Assembly: GCA_014642895.1 (NCBI GenBank)
Contig: BMJD01000028.1
Coordinates: forward strand, 1 to 59,058
DNA from: Lentibacillus populi
GTDB lineage: Bacteria; Bacillota; Bacilli; Bacillales; Amphibacillaceae
Length of the DNA: 59,058 nt
Reading direction: 5' to 3'
The translations under genes were made by a program, and so were the position numbers. Shown one piece after another: positions 21,251 through 30,429 of the stretch. Position 1 is the stretch's first letter. Each line of letters begins with the position of its first letter. The notes under the pieces are model-generated. The model worked only from the letters and a program-made list of their open reading frames with translations, searched no databases and was not told where the DNA came from.

Positions 21251-22129
21251 ATGAATTTTTTAACTGGAGATCTGGTTACACGCAAATCGTATCATCATGA
21301 TTTATTGTTTCGGGTTTCGTCACAGGCAAATGATCTTGTGATCCTGCATGGTGAAGATATTCGTCTGGAGGCAGATGCGCCGGCACATGATCTTGTACAT
21401 GTACAGGATCGCGAATTGGAAAAAAGACGCAAAAAAGGAAAAGAACAAGAGGAGTCTTCCTATCGCTTGTTTCGACAGGATTATCAATTAATGAAAGAAA
21501 AACGTGATTATCAATCAACTGGTGGATTTACCTACCCAACAAAGTATTTTCAGCTGCCAGCCAGCGTGCTGCATTTGGATGGGGACAGAATTTATTTAAA
21601 GAAATGTATTGAATTATACCAACGTATGGGATTACAGGTTCATGGTATGCATTTGAACGAAAAAGAAATGCCCTTTGAGATTGGAGCACTTGTTGAAAAA
21701 ATTCGGCCAGATATTATTGTGATAACTGGTCATGATTCATTTTCGAAAAATAAAGGATTGAAGAATGACCTCCGAGCCTACCGTCATTCAAAGTATTTTG
21801 CCGAGACGGTTCGAGAGGCAAGGCAAATTATCCCTCAATTGGATCAGCTTGTTATTTTTGCGGGGGCATGCCAGTCCCATTTTGAATCACTTATCCGGGC
21901 CGGGGCAAACTTTGCCAGCTCTCCATCCAGAATTAACATACATGCGCTTGACCCGGTCTATATAGCGGCGAAAATCGCCTATACCCCGTTTATGGAAAAG
22001 GTTGGTGTCTGGGATGCATTACGGAATACCTTAACAGGTGAAAAAGGAATGGGCGGTATTGAAACAAGAGGCTTGCTTCGGACCGGGATGCCATATCTTG
22101 AGGAAGACCAGGAACCGATGGAAAACTGA
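21251..22129 (+). CDS. yabG: Sporulation-specific protease YabG
   Basis: 292 aa, the length of the B. subtilis protein. YabG is a cysteine protease made in the mother cell that trims coat proteins and guides coat cross-linking. Conserved blocks seen here are GDLVTRKSY near the N-terminus, VLHLDGDR, IVITGHDSF and FAGACQSHFESL (with the presumed catalytic Cys and His). GAGGTGG lies just before the ATG. It is flanked by a ksgA terminator and the veg promoters, so it is monocistronic. Confidence 0.93.
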   Translation: MNFLTGDLVTRKSYHHDLLFRVSSQANDLVILHGEDIRLEADAPAHDLVHVQDRELEKRRKKGKEQEESSYRLFRQDYQLMKEKRDYQSTGGFTYPTKYFQLPASVLHLDGDRIYLKKCIELYQRMGLQVHGMHLNEKEMPFEIGALVEKIRPDIIVITGHDSFSKNKGLKNDLRAYRHSKYFAETVREARQIIPQLDQLVIFAGACQSHFESLIRAGANFASSPSRINIHALDPVYIAAKIAYTPFMEKVGVWDALRNTLTGEKGMGGIETRGLLRTGMPYLEEDQEPMEN

Positions 22130-22261
22130 AAAATAAAAGCAAAGCTGGTCCTGATAAATTACGGCTGGTGTTTTTCAGCATCAGCCAAGATTAATTTTAA
22201 ATTGTCATACATATTTTTTTAACATTTACGAAATAATAATGCAGATATTTGATTTTCGCTG

Positions 22262-22332
22262 TTGACATGAAAAAAGGTATACTGTTATAATAAAAAGTTT
22301 CATTTGACTATTATACAAGCATGTGGTATCAT
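22262..22332 (+). promoter_or_regulatory. Two tandem sigma-A promoters of veg
   Basis: P1: TTGACA (22262-22267), 18 bp, TATAAT (22286-22291). P2: TTGACT (22304-22309), 17 bp, TATCAT (22327-22332). Both are near consensus, so strong expression is expected. B. subtilis veg is also known for very strong tandem promoters. Confidence 0.75.
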
Positions 22333-22354
22333 ATATTTAGTGAGGTGGAGTATA

Positions 22355-22618
22355 GTGGCAAAAACATTAATCGAAATTAAGCAAGGTCTTGAGTGTCAAA
22401 AAGGCAAAAGGTTAAGGCTAAGAGCCAATGGAGGGAGAAGGAAAACAATTGAACGGTGCGGTGTGCTGGCAGAAACGTATCCTTCTGTTTTCATTGTTGA
22501 ACTTGATCAAGACGAGAACGCATTCGAACGTGTTTCATACAGCTATGCAGACGTTTTAACAGAGACAGTAGAACTAAGTTTTCAGGATGACAGAAAAGCG
22601 ATGGTAATGGAGCAGTAG
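22355..22618 (+). CDS. veg: Veg protein (biofilm stimulator)
   Basis: 87 aa (DUF1021). Highly conserved small protein with [37 protein letters not shown] and [14 protein letters not shown] blocks in family order. In B. subtilis Veg stimulates biofilm matrix genes by opposing SinR; the biochemical activity is unclear. GTG start with GAGGTGG upstream. Driven by two strong promoters and ended by its own terminator. Confidence 0.94.
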   Translation: MAKTLIEIKQGLECQKGKRLRLRANGGRRKTIERCGVLAETYPSVFIVELDQDENAFERVSYSYADVLTETVELSFQDDRKAMVMEQ

Positions 22619-22640
22619 ACATCATGTTTACTGCTTTTTG
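22611..22640 (+). terminator. Terminator overlapping the veg stop codon
   Basis: AGCAGTA (22611-22617, holding the TAG stop) pairs with TACTGCT (22629-22635), followed by TTTT. Confidence 0.75.
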
Positions 22641-22770
22641 CATATTATGAAGACGTAAAGGATTAATTATTTCCTCTTTTACATACAAATAACGGGTGTA
22701 TGTTTTGCTTGTCGGTGAAAGCTATAAATGTCGTAAGAAAAAAGCTCACATTAGAAAGGGGAGTTCTTTC

Positions 22771-22950
22771 ATGGGCAGACGTGGAATTATGTCAGACCAA
22801 TTGAAGGAAGAAATTGCCAAAGAGTTAGGTTTTTACGACACAGTAAAAGAAGAAGGCTGGGGCGGCATCAAAGCTCGAGATGCTGGTAACATGGTGAAAC
22901 GGGCGATTGAAATAGCTGAGCAGAACATGCAACAAGGAGGCAGACCCTAA
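22771..22950 (+). CDS. sspF: Small acid-soluble spore protein SspF (alpha/beta-type related)
   Basis: 59 aa. Minor SASP of the SspF group, a forespore DNA-binding protein. The two family motifs are present: [19 protein letters not shown] and [21 protein letters not shown], the latter matching the major DNA-binding helix. AAAGGGGAG lies 9 nt before the ATG; the frame is open further upstream without a site. A clean sigma-G promoter could not be identified. The stop lies inside a terminator stem. Confidence 0.94.
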   Translation: MGRRGIMSDQLKEEIAKELGFYDTVKEEGWGGIKARDAGNMVKRAIEIAEQNMQQGGRP

Positions 22951-22969
22951 TTGGGGGTTTGCCTTTTTC
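22939..22969 (+). terminator. Terminator overlapping the sspF 3' end
   Basis: GGCAGACCC and GGGTTTGCC pair (one G-U) around AATTGG, followed by TTTTT. The TAA stop of sspF is in the loop side of the stem. Confidence 0.85.
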
Positions 22970-23121
22970 AATAATCACTACTCCGGGATAGATGCACTTA
23001 CTTGGAGTGTGAAAACATCTCGAACCCCGAAACCATTATCGTCGAACACCCCCAAAGCAGTCGCCTCCACATTTCATTTTATGATACAATTTGGTATAGT
23101 TTTATAAAGTGGGTGACGGAG

Positions 23122-23979
23122 ATGGTTCTTTTTGAGAGGGCGCCGGCTAAAATTAATTTATCATTAAATGTGCTGGGGAAGCGTGATGATGGCTTTCATG
23201 AGGTGGAGATGATCATGACAGCCATCGACTTAATGGATCGCATCGCACTATATCCTTTAGCCGAAAATCGTATAGAGGTGTCAGCGGATAATCAATATGT
23301 ACCGAATGATGAGCGGAATTTGGCGTATAAAGCCGCGTTAGCTTTTAAAGATAAATACCATATTAATAAAGGTGTACGGATTGAAATAGAAAAAAATATC
23401 CCCGTTTCTGCAGGACTTGGTGGTGGAAGTAGCGATGCAGCGGCTGTGTTGCGTGGACTTGATCGGATGTGGTCAGTTAATGCTTCACCGCAGGAGCTGG
23501 CAGCTTTAGGAGAAAGTATTGGGTCCGATGTTCCTTTTTGTGTATACAGTACGACTGCGCTGGCAACTGGACACGGTGAAAAAATTAGGGAACTGCCTCC
23601 TCCTCCATCTTGCTACGTGATTTTAGCAAAACCAAACATAGGTGTATCAACAAGAGGTGTTTTTCAAAAAGTAAGCATTAAAGAACTTAGTCATCCGAAT
23701 ACAAATGAAATTATCAAGGCGATCGAAGCAAATGATTTTATTAAGCTATGTAAAAATATCGGAAATGCACTGGAGAATATCACTTTTTGTTTACACCCTA
23801 ATGTGAAGCGCATCAAGGAAAAAATGGTACAAGCAGGGGCGAACGGTGTGGTAATGAGCGGGAGCGGCCCCACAATTGTTGGGCTTGTTGAACATTATAG
23901 CAAGGCGAAACGAATTTATAACGGGTTAAGAGGATTTTGCGAAGAAGTCTATATTGTCCGCTTACTTGACCACCGCTAA
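23122..23979 (+). CDS. ispE: 4-diphosphocytidyl-2-C-methyl-D-erythritol kinase
   Basis: 285 aa. GHMP kinase of the MEP isoprenoid pathway. Motifs: [11 protein letters not shown] near the N-terminus, ATP loop [15 protein letters not shown] (about residues 92-106) and the C-terminal [12 protein letters not shown]. The ATG at 23122 matches family length; an in-frame GTG nine bases earlier is possible, and neither has a strong site. Followed by purR as in B. subtilis. Confidence 0.95.
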   Translation: MVLFERAPAKINLSLNVLGKRDDGFHEVEMIMTAIDLMDRIALYPLAENRIEVSADNQYVPNDERNLAYKAALAFKDKYHINKGVRIEIEKNIPVSAGLGGGSSDAAAVLRGLDRMWSVNASPQELAALGESIGSDVPFCVYSTTALATGHGEKIRELPPPPSCYVILAKPNIGVSTRGVFQKVSIKELSHPNTNEIIKAIEANDFIKLCKNIGNALENITFCLHPNVKRIKEKMVQAGANGVVMSGSGPTIVGLVEHYSKAKRIYNGLRGFCEEVYIVRLLDHR

Positions 23980-24046
23980 TCTTGATAAAACACGTATAAA
24001 AGTGGTATATTTTAAAGTAAATATTCGGTTTTAGAGGTGTAGTGTT

Positions 24047-24904
24047 ATGAAAAGAAGTGATCGGTTAGTCTCGTTAACAAATTATTTTTTGGAAAATCCT
24101 AAAAAACATACGTCGCTGCCCTATTTTGCTGATATTTATGATGCAGCAAAATCTTCCATCAGCGAAGATTTGGTTATCATTGACAGGGTATTGAAGCAGG
24201 AAGGCCTTGGACACTTGCAATCGGTTGCTGGTGCGGCAGGTGGTGTACGATATATACCGGATTATGCCAAAGAAAAAAGCGGGCAGTTTATTGCCGAGCT
24301 TATGAATACGTTGGCGGATCCAAATCGGATTCTTCCTGGCGGCTATCTCTATATGAGCGATATCTTAGGGGATCCAAAGATGGTTAAACAAATAGGCCGT
24401 GTGTTGGCAGCGACGTTTTCCCCACTGGAAATAGACGTAGTAATGACAGTGGCAACAAAAGGGATTCCACTGGCATATGCCGTTGCCTCCGTTTTAAATG
24501 TTCCGGTTGTGATTGTACGGAGAGATCCGAAAATAACAGAAGGATCATCCGTTAGTATTAACTATGTTTCCGGATCGTCACGAAAGGTTCAGACAATGGT
24601 GCTTCCTAAGCGAAGTTTGCAGGAAGGTGCAAATGTTTGTATTGTTGATGATTTTATGAAAGCCGGTGGTACGATCACAGGGATGACAAGTCTGCTTGAA
24701 GAATTTAATGCGAATGTTAAAGCAATTGGCGTTCTGGCAGAAGCAGATGATGAAGAGGAAGATCGTGTAGTGGAAAGTTATACATCATTAATCAAAATAA
24801 AAAATGTAGATATAAAACAGAAACAAATTCAAGTCTTGCCAGGTAATATTATCGATCAGGAAAATAAACCGGCAAATGAAAATAGGGCAGCTGACAAAAA
24901 CTAA
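24047..24904 (+). CDS. purR: Purine operon repressor PurR
   Basis: 285 aa. Winged helix N-terminal domain (about 1-73) joined to a phosphoribosyltransferase-like domain that senses PRPP rather than catalysing. The PRPP-binding loop is VCIVDDFMKAGGTITG (about 202-217). It represses purine synthesis and salvage genes until PRPP rises. In B. subtilis purR is followed by yabJ; here yabJ is missing and the next gene is spoVG. Confidence 0.96.
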   Translation: MKRSDRLVSLTNYFLENPKKHTSLPYFADIYDAAKSSISEDLVIIDRVLKQEGLGHLQSVAGAAGGVRYIPDYAKEKSGQFIAELMNTLADPNRILPGGYLYMSDILGDPKMVKQIGRVLAATFSPLEIDVVMTVATKGIPLAYAVASVLNVPVVIVRRDPKITEGSSVSINYVSGSSRKVQTMVLPKRSLQEGANVCIVDDFMKAGGTITGMTSLLEEFNANVKAIGVLAEADDEEEDRVVESYTSLIKIKNVDIKQKQIQVLPGNIIDQENKPANENRAADKN

Positions 24905-24986
24905 TTTGTCAGCTGGGACTATTATCCAAATAGATGTTTCATCCAACTTTTTATGTATTAATTATTTAAACTTTTTTTAATATTAA

Positions 24987-25015
24987 GCAGGAATTATTAA
25001 CTTTTTGTTGAATAT
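24987..25015 (+). promoter_or_regulatory. Sigma-H promoter of spoVG
   Basis: GCAGGAATT (24987-24995), 11-bp spacer, GTTGAATAT (25007-25015): an essentially exact match to the sigma-H consensus (RNAGGAWWW, N11-12, RNNGAATWW). The 70 bp upstream are very AT-rich, like the AT box of the B. subtilis spoVG promoter where AbrB binds. It lies about 210 bp before the start codon because a family B repeat occupies the leader. Confidence 0.75.
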
Positions 25016-25032
25016 TGGTAATAAGTTTAAAA

Positions 25033-25207
25033 AGAGTATGTTCAAAAAGGAAGATAAAGTGACTGAGGTTGGCTACTTCGCGACGTCTTGTTGCAAGACC
25101 AACACTGGTAGTCCTGCGCATCAAAGTTCGTGGTGGTGTAGGAAACAAGTTAATCAAAAACATTGATGGTCATTTTCATCGGACTTTTGGTACATCCTCT
25201 AAAAGGG
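25033..25207. repeat. Repeat family B, long copy in the spoVG leader
   Basis: Starts AGTATGTTCAAAAAGG and ends TTTTGGTACATCCTCTAAAAGGG, the imperfectly inverted family B edges. The inside (about 140 bp) has no ORF with a start. It fills the stretch between the sigma-H promoter and the spoVG ribosome-binding site; with the AT-rich promoter region it accounts for the 24905-25225 gap. Confidence 0.65.
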
Positions 25208-25225
25208 AAAAGGTGGTGAAACATC

Positions 25226-25513
25226 ATGGAAGTTACCGACGTTAGATTACGCCGCGTTGCTACAGAGGGGAGAATGCGTGCGATTGCTTCGATTACGTTA
25301 GATCAGGAGTTTGTCGTCCATGATATCCGTGTTATTGATGGAAATAATGGATTGTTTGTGGCTATGCCATCGAAGCGCACACCAGACGGGGAATTCAGGG
25401 ACATTGCGCATCCAATTAATTCCAGTACCCGTGCGAAAATTCAGGATGCCGTTTTAGAGCAATATCGCCAAGCCGGTGAAGAAATGGAATATGAGGAAGC
25501 AGGCGCTTCGTAA
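25226..25513 (+). CDS. spoVG: Septation/RNA-binding regulator SpoVG
   Basis: 95 aa. Small conserved protein that affects septation, spore cortex formation and, in other Firmicutes, binds nucleic acid as a global regulator. The family start [11 protein letters not shown], the [15 protein letters not shown] core and the helical C-terminus are present. AAAAGGTGG precedes the ATG. Transcribed from a sigma-H promoter with an unusually long, repeat-containing leader. Confidence 0.97.
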   Translation: MEVTDVRLRRVATEGRMRAIASITLDQEFVVHDIRVIDGNNGLFVAMPSKRTPDGEFRDIAHPINSSTRAKIQDAVLEQYRQAGEEMEYEEAGAS

Positions 25514-25528
25514 AAGTGCAGGACAACA

Positions 25529-25567
25529 AGAGATCTAATCTGCGATGGATTAGTCTCTTTTTTTGGC
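25529..25567 (+). terminator. Terminator after spoVG
   Basis: AAGAGATCTAATC pairs with GGATTAGTCTCTT (one bulge), followed by TTTTTT. Confidence 0.85.
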
Positions 25568-25608
25568 AGGTGAGAAAGTATAAACTTTCTTATCCTGCAT
25601 AAGTGCAA

Positions 25609-25651
25609 CTAAGGCATTCGCCCAAAGGCTTGGCGAATGCCAAGTTTTCTA
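25609..25651. repeat. Hairpin element between spoVG and glmU
   Basis: GGCATTCGCC and GGCGAATGCC are perfect 10-bp inverted repeats separated by about 9 nt, flanked by AACTAA and AAGTTTTC. It could be a REP-like element or a weak terminator. The rest of the 25568-25825 gap holds no recognisable gene. Confidence 0.5.
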
Positions 25652-25825
25652 ATAAAGCCATATTAACATAAATTGGAATATTTACAGAAAATCCAATGAA
25701 ATCGGCTGCTCCGTAATTTTGGCCAATCCGGCTACCGGAAACGAAACCTTCTACGGCCTCTATGTGTTGAAATAATCTACTTTTTGAGATATATTCATAA
25801 TGGATAATAGAATGGAGGTTTCCTC

Positions 25826-27205
25826 ATGACAGAACGCTTTTGCATCGTTCTTGCCGCGGGGCAAGGCACCAGGATGAAATCGAACGTTTATAAAGTACTT
25901 CATCCGGTTGCAGGACGGCCAATGTTGCAGCATGTAATCAATCAAATAAAATCCGTTAATTTAAATGAGATTGTGACGATTGTCGGTGTTGGCGCTGATA
26001 AAGTTATGGAACAAATTGGTAATGAATGCCAGTACGTTGTTCAAAAAGAGCAGTTGGGAACAGGGCATGCCGTTCAACAGGCGGAAGAATTGCTGAAGGA
26101 TAAGGATGGCACAACAATTGTTGTATGCGGTGATACACCATTAATTACTAGTGCAACCTATCAGGCACTTTTTGAGCATCATGAACAGACAGGAGCTAAA
26201 GCGACAGTTTTGACAGCCAAGGCACCTGACCCTGCAGGATATGGCAGAGTAATCCGCAACAACAATGGTGAGGTAGAAAAAATAGTTGAACATAAAGATG
26301 CAAGCGAAAAGGAACGTTGCATCAACGAAATTAATACAGGTACATATTGCTTTGATAATCAAACACTTTTTCAAGCATTAAAGAAAGTATCAAATGACAA
26401 TGCCCAGGGTGAATATTATTTGCCGGATGTGATTGGAATTATTCGGAATAATGGGGAGAAGGTAAGTGCATGTTTAACACCTGACTATGATGAAACCTTG
26501 GGAGTGAATGATCGGGTTGCACTAGCACAGGCTGAAAAAATCATGAGAAAACGGATTAATGCAAATCATATGCGAAACGGTGTGACAATTATTGATCCGG
26601 ATAACACCTATATCGAGCCTGATGTGGTAATCGAACAAGATGTAGTCATCCATCCGGGTTCCATTATTGCTGGATCCTCTACTATTAAAGCAAATTCTGT
26701 TGTCGGGCCACATACCGAGGTTACCAATTGTCTGGTAGGTGAAGAAACAGTCATTAGACAAAGTGTCGCGAAAGACAGCAAAATTGGTGACCGAGTACAA
26801 ATTGGCCCATTCGCCCATATTAGACCTGAGGCTTTGATCGGAAATGAAGTAAAGATTGGCAATTTCGTCGAGGTAAAAAAATCCTCTATTGCTGAGAAAA
26901 GTAAAGTTTCTCATTTGAGCTACATTGGTGATGCGAAAGTTGGCAGTAATGTAAATGTAGGCTGTGGAACGATTACGGTCAACTACGATGGGAAAAATAA
27001 ATTTTTAACAACCATTGAAGATGATGCTTTCATAGGCTGCAATTCCAATTTAATAGCACCAGTTACCATAGGAAAGGGCTCATATGTAGCGGCAGGGTCG
27101 ACCATAACGAAAAATGTACCAGAGGAATCATTGTCAGTGGCACGGGCCAGACAAACCAACAAAGAAGGCTATGCTACAAAGCTGAAAAACAGACAAAAAG
27201 GTTAA
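25826..27205 (+). CDS. glmU: Bifunctional UDP-GlcNAc pyrophosphorylase / glucosamine-1-P acetyltransferase
   Basis: 459 aa. Makes UDP-GlcNAc for peptidoglycan and teichoic acids. N-terminal nucleotidyltransferase with [11 protein letters not shown] (about 9-19) and GDTPLI; C-terminal left-handed beta helix of hexapeptide repeats from about residue 250, with HLSYIGDA and [13 protein letters not shown]. Length is typical. ATGGAGGTTTC precedes the ATG. B. subtilis name gcaD; followed by prs after 14 nt, so the pair is one transcript. Confidence 0.97.
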   Translation: MTERFCIVLAAGQGTRMKSNVYKVLHPVAGRPMLQHVINQIKSVNLNEIVTIVGVGADKVMEQIGNECQYVVQKEQLGTGHAVQQAEELLKDKDGTTIVVCGDTPLITSATYQALFEHHEQTGAKATVLTAKAPDPAGYGRVIRNNNGEVEKIVEHKDASEKERCINEINTGTYCFDNQTLFQALKKVSNDNAQGEYYLPDVIGIIRNNGEKVSACLTPDYDETLGVNDRVALAQAEKIMRKRINANHMRNGVTIIDPDNTYIEPDVVIEQDVVIHPGSIIAGSSTIKANSVVGPHTEVTNCLVGEETVIRQSVAKDSKIGDRVQIGPFAHIRPEALIGNEVKIGNFVEVKKSSIAEKSKVSHLSYIGDAKVGSNVNVGCGTITVNYDGKNKFLTTIEDDAFIGCNSNLIAPVTIGKGSYVAAGSTITKNVPEESLSVARARQTNKEGYATKLKNRQKG

Positions 27206-27219
27206 CGGAGGTTTTTTTC

Positions 27220-28173
27220 ATGACATCGAGCTATAAGGATCCATCTTTAAAGGTATTTTCCTTAAACTCCAATCGGCAATTGGCAGAGGAAATTGCAAAT
27301 CATATTGGAACCACACTTGGTAAATGTACGGTATCGGCATTTAGTGATGGAGAAATTCAAATTAATATTGAGGAAAGCATTCGCGGCTGCGATGTGTATA
27401 TCGTTCAATCAACCTCTTCGCCGGTCAATACACACATCATGGAATTATTGATTATGATTGACGCGGTAAAACGTGCATCGGCAAAATCGATCAACATTGT
27501 TATGCCTTATTACGGGTATGCAAGACAGGATCGTAAAGCTCGTGCCCGAGAACCAATTACCGCAAAACTTGTCGCCAATTTGCTGGAGACAGCAGGTGCT
27601 GACCGGATGATCACAATCGACTTGCATGCACCGCAGATACAAGGGTTTTTTGACATGCCGATTGACCACTTGCAAGGTGTGCCAATCCTTTCCAGTTACT
27701 TTGAAGAAAAAAACCTCGAAGATATTGTTATTGTTTCACCAGATCATGGGGGAGTTACCCGTGCCCGTAAAATGGCTGACCGCTTAAAGGCGCCAATTGG
27801 TATTATCGATAAGCGCAGACCACGTCCAAATGTTGCTGAAGTAATGAATATTGTAGGAAATATAGAGGGAAAGACAGCAATATTAATTGATGACATAATC
27901 GATACAGCCGGAACGATTACATTAGCGGCGAATGCATTAATTGAGAATGGGGCAAAAGAGGTATATGCCTGCTGTACACATCCGGTTTTATCAGGTCCTG
28001 CAATTGAACGTATCGATGACTCAAAAATTAAAGAGCTGGTGATCACCAATACGATTCCGCTTCCCAAGGAAAAACGAATTGCTAAAATTAAAGAATTGTC
28101 AGTAGCCCCACTTATGAGCGAAGCAATTATTCGGGTTCATGAACGGCAATCTGTAAGTATCCTGTTCGATTAA
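27220..28173 (+). CDS. prs: Ribose-phosphate pyrophosphokinase (PRPP synthetase)
   Basis: 317 aa. Makes PRPP from ribose-5-phosphate and ATP for purine, pyrimidine, His and Trp synthesis. The N-terminal [14 protein letters not shown], the ribose-phosphate region [14 protein letters not shown], and the PRPP loop [12 protein letters not shown] are intact. ACGGAGG lies upstream. Co-transcribed with glmU. PurR, which senses PRPP, is encoded just upstream. Confidence 0.97.
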   Translation: MTSSYKDPSLKVFSLNSNRQLAEEIANHIGTTLGKCTVSAFSDGEIQINIEESIRGCDVYIVQSTSSPVNTHIMELLIMIDAVKRASAKSINIVMPYYGYARQDRKARAREPITAKLVANLLETAGADRMITIDLHAPQIQGFFDMPIDHLQGVPILSSYFEEKNLEDIVIVSPDHGGVTRARKMADRLKAPIGIIDKRRPRPNVAEVMNIVGNIEGKTAILIDDIIDTAGTITLAANALIENGAKEVYACCTHPVLSGPAIERIDDSKIKELVITNTIPLPKEKRIAKIKELSVAPLMSEAIIRVHERQSVSILFD

Positions 28174-28174
28174 G

Positions 28175-28200
28175 GTTTAGAAAAATGTTAATTCGGGAAA
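28175..28200 (+). promoter_or_regulatory. Sigma-B promoter of ctc
   Basis: GTTTAG (28175-28180), 14-bp spacer, GGGAAA (28195-28200), fitting the sigma-B consensus (GTTTWW, N12-15, GGGWAW). ctc is the classical sigma-B stress gene of B. subtilis, whose promoter has the same spacing. Confidence 0.65.
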
Positions 28201-28302
28201 TATCTATATGGAATGTTTTGATAGAAACATCGAAGAATGAAACATGATTCTGGCAAAAGACTTAACAGCGCTTAAGTTTTAAATAATTGGAGGATGATGA
28301 AC

Positions 28303-28929
28303 ATGGCAGTAAAGTTAAAAGCATTAAACCGGGAAGACCATAAAAAATCAACTACAAAGGCAATCAGAGAAAATGGACAAGTCCCTGCAGTTGTTTATGG
28401 CAAGGCAAAAGAGGCAAAATCAATTGCCGTAGATAGCTTGGCGTTAATTAAAACCGTTCGTGACGAAGGAAGAAATACAATCATTTCCCTTGATGTTGAA
28501 AATGATAAACCAGTTGATGTAATGCTGCACGACTATCAAATAGATCCGATTAAAGATGAATTGCTGCATGCTGACTTTTATGTTGTTAATATGGCTGAAG
28601 AAATGGATGTTGAAGTGCCACTCAGATTAGAAGGAGAAGCAAATGGAACGAAAGAAGGCGGTGTTTTGCAACAGCCATTTTATGAGTTGCAAGTACGTGC
28701 AAAACCTGGAAATATCCCGGAAGAAATCAGTATAGATGTATCAAATCTCGGTATTGGTGACAGTATTGCAATAGCTGATTTGCCGCAACGTAATGAATAT
28801 CAATTTCTCGATGATCCGGAAACGACGATCGCAACGATTGTACCACCGGATACATTAAAAGATGTTGAAGAAGCACCGGATGAAAATGATGAGCCGGAAT
28901 TAGTAGACCGTAAAGGCGATGCCGAATAA
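28303..28929 (+). CDS. ctc: General stress protein Ctc (ribosomal protein bL25, long form)
   Basis: 208 aa (rplY family). N-terminal L25 domain (about 1-92) binds 5S rRNA; C-terminal beta domain (TL5-like) from about 95, then an acidic tail. Two earlier ATGs at 28294 and 28297 touch the GGAGG site, so I take the ATG nine bases from it. A sigma-B promoter sits about 100 bp upstream. Confidence 0.95.
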   Translation: MAVKLKALNREDHKKSTTKAIRENGQVPAVVYGKAKEAKSIAVDSLALIKTVRDEGRNTIISLDVENDKPVDVMLHDYQIDPIKDELLHADFYVVNMAEEMDVEVPLRLEGEANGTKEGGVLQQPFYELQVRAKPGNIPEEISIDVSNLGIGDSIAIADLPQRNEYQFLDDPETTIATIVPPDTLKDVEEAPDENDEPELVDRKGDAE

Positions 28930-28984
28930 TGCTGGACGTCTTTTTCGTTTCCACTGCACGACATGTAAGTTTAGACTAAAATAA

Positions 28985-29034
28985 TGGTTACCACCCTCCT
29001 AAAGATAGTTTGCTCTTATAGGAGGGTAATTTAT
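28985..29034 (+). terminator. Probable terminator after ctc
   Basis: ACCCTCCT pairs with AGGAGGGT around a 20-nt loop, extended by TTAC and GTAA; followed by TTTAT, a weak T-run. Confidence 0.5.
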
Positions 29035-29044
29035 ATAGGATAAT

Positions 29045-29250
29045 GAAAGTATATAAATTTAGGCTCTATTCTGTTCTTAGCAGAGTAAGCCACGTCCGGC
29101 TCCAGCGCCCAGCGACTAGTGGACTTCCCTTGCCTCCGTACGATAAGTCAACATCGGTTCGCTTCCAGCTCACCGTGTTTCCTTTATCTCCTACGGCTCA
29201 GTCCAGTCTATACGTCGCTAAACGGGCGCTTGCGCCTTTGTTCATAGCAA
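29045..29250 (-). repeat. Repeat family A, longest copy
   Basis: About 205 bp in the opposite orientation to the copy at 9437. It has both outer edges: GTATATAAATTTAGGCTC at one end and GCGCCTTTGTTC at the other. The core shares long near-identical blocks with 9437-9582. A 70-residue frame across it is not conserved coding sequence. Confidence 0.8.
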
Positions 29251-29280
29251 AATGACAATTACCGAAAAGGAAGAAACAAA

Positions 29281-29841
29281 ATGAAGTGTATCGCAGGATT
29301 AGGTAATCCGGGCAGGAAATATAAAAAAACAAGGCATAATATAGGATTCATGGTAATCGATGAGTTAGCGAATCGTTTTCAAACAGATTTGACGAAAGCA
29401 AAATTTAATGGTAAATATGTGATGGAGTCTATATCAGGTGAAAAGGTGGTCTTTTTAAAGCCACAAACCTATATGAACCTTTCCGGGGAATCGATCAGGC
29501 CACTAATGGACTATTACAATATCAATGTTGATGATCTGCTGGTTATCTATGATGATCTGGACCTTCCTGCGGGTAAAATTCGTTTACGGCAAAAAGGCGG
29601 TCACGGAGGGCATAATGGAATTCGATCGATTATTGATCATTTAGGTACAAAAGAATTTAAACGGCTCCGTATCGGGGTTGGCAGACCGAATGAACCGGTT
29701 CCTGTTGTGGATTATGTACTGGGATCGTTTCCGAAAGAACAGAGAGACGCTGTTACCGCAAGTATAAATAAAGCAGCTGACGCTTGTCAGGAGTGGCTAA
29801 ATAAGCCTTTTATTGAAGTTATGAATGATTTTAATAGATAA
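29281..29841 (+). CDS. pth: Peptidyl-tRNA hydrolase
   Basis: 186 aa (B. subtilis spoVC). Frees tRNA from stalled peptidyl-tRNA. [19 protein letters not shown] holds the catalytic His (H20) and Asn; [36 protein letters not shown] are also typical. AAGGAAG lies before the ATG. Followed by fin and mfd as in B. subtilis. Confidence 0.97.
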   Translation: MKCIAGLGNPGRKYKKTRHNIGFMVIDELANRFQTDLTKAKFNGKYVMESISGEKVVFLKPQTYMNLSGESIRPLMDYYNINVDDLLVIYDDLDLPAGKIRLRQKGGHGGHNGIRSIIDHLGTKEFKRLRIGVGRPNEPVPVVDYVLGSFPKEQRDAVTASINKAADACQEWLNKPFIEVMNDFNR

Positions 29842-29949
29842 AACATATAGTGAATAATTATAATACCAGTATGATACCAGACCGGGGATCCCCTTTCCGA
29901 AATTACTTTATGGAGGCGTTTTGTGCATACATAGACTCGGCTTCTTCAC

Positions 29950-29977
29950 GTATAAAAAATGACTTTCCGGATAAACT
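29950..29977 (+). promoter_or_regulatory. Sigma-F promoter of fin
   Basis: GTATA (29950-29954), 14-bp spacer, GGATAAACT (29969-29977). The -10 matches GGNNANAHT exactly; the spacer is one base short of ideal. fin is a sigma-F-dependent forespore gene in B. subtilis. Confidence 0.6.
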
Positions 29978-30013
29978 TTATGGTACCCCATGTTTATTCG
30001 AGGAGGTATGCTT

Positions 30014-30244
30014 ATGTCTATCGTCTATCAATGCAGGCATTGCGGACATGTCGTCGGGGAGGTAAATCAGCAGCTTGTTGATGAGACAATGCTTGGTCTG
30101 GATAAACTGTCTGCAAAGGATAAAAGGGAAATGATTCACTATCAGCAAAATGGGGATGTTCAGATCAAGACGATTTGCGAAAATTGCGAAGCGTCTCTAG
30201 GAGCAAATCCACAGTACCATGAGTTGGATTTTTTCATACAATAG
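30014..30244 (+). CDS. fin: Anti-sigma-F factor Fin
   Basis: 76 aa (B. subtilis yabK), the same length as the known protein. Fin binds sigma-F in the forespore and helps the switch to sigma-G. Zinc ligands: C9-x-x-C12 (QCRHCG) and C54-x-x-C57 (ICENCE); C-terminal YHELDFFIQ is conserved. The ATG at 30014 lies 7 nt after AGGAGG; the ATG at 30008 is only one base from it and is unlikely. Confidence 0.93.
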   Translation: MSIVYQCRHCGHVVGEVNQQLVDETMLGLDKLSAKDKREMIHYQQNGDVQIKTICENCEASLGANPQYHELDFFIQ

Positions 30245-30285
30245 CCACGGAAAAATAGCTTTGGTTCTTAAGCCAAGGCATTTTT

Positions 30286-30414
30286 GCGGTTCAAGATGGT
30301 GTTCAAAATGGCACCAAAGGATAAGTAGCGTGCTCGGTCACCTACTTGTTTCTCTACCGCCTTGGTCCTGTAAGACCCAATTCGGTATACCATTTGAACA
30401 CGCATTTCTAGCTT
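30286..30414. repeat. Repeat family B copy in the mfd leader
   Basis: Edges GTGTTCAAAATGGCACC and ATACCATTTGAACACGC are inverted. The inside shares a GCGGTAGAGAAACAAGTA-like block (opposite strand) with the spoVG-leader copy. It ends 16 nt before the mfd start. Confidence 0.6.
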
Positions 30415-30429
30415 AATCGGGGGTTTACG

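Noticed and set aside
25658-25775. Short open stretch reading ...CSVILANPATGNETFYG... before a stop upstream of glmU
   Set aside because: It looks protein-like, but has no start or ribosome-binding site and I recognise no family; too short to call a gene remnant.
29043-29255. 70-residue + strand frame over the long family A repeat
   Set aside because: Other family A copies have deletions and frameshifts relative to it, so the frame is not kept.
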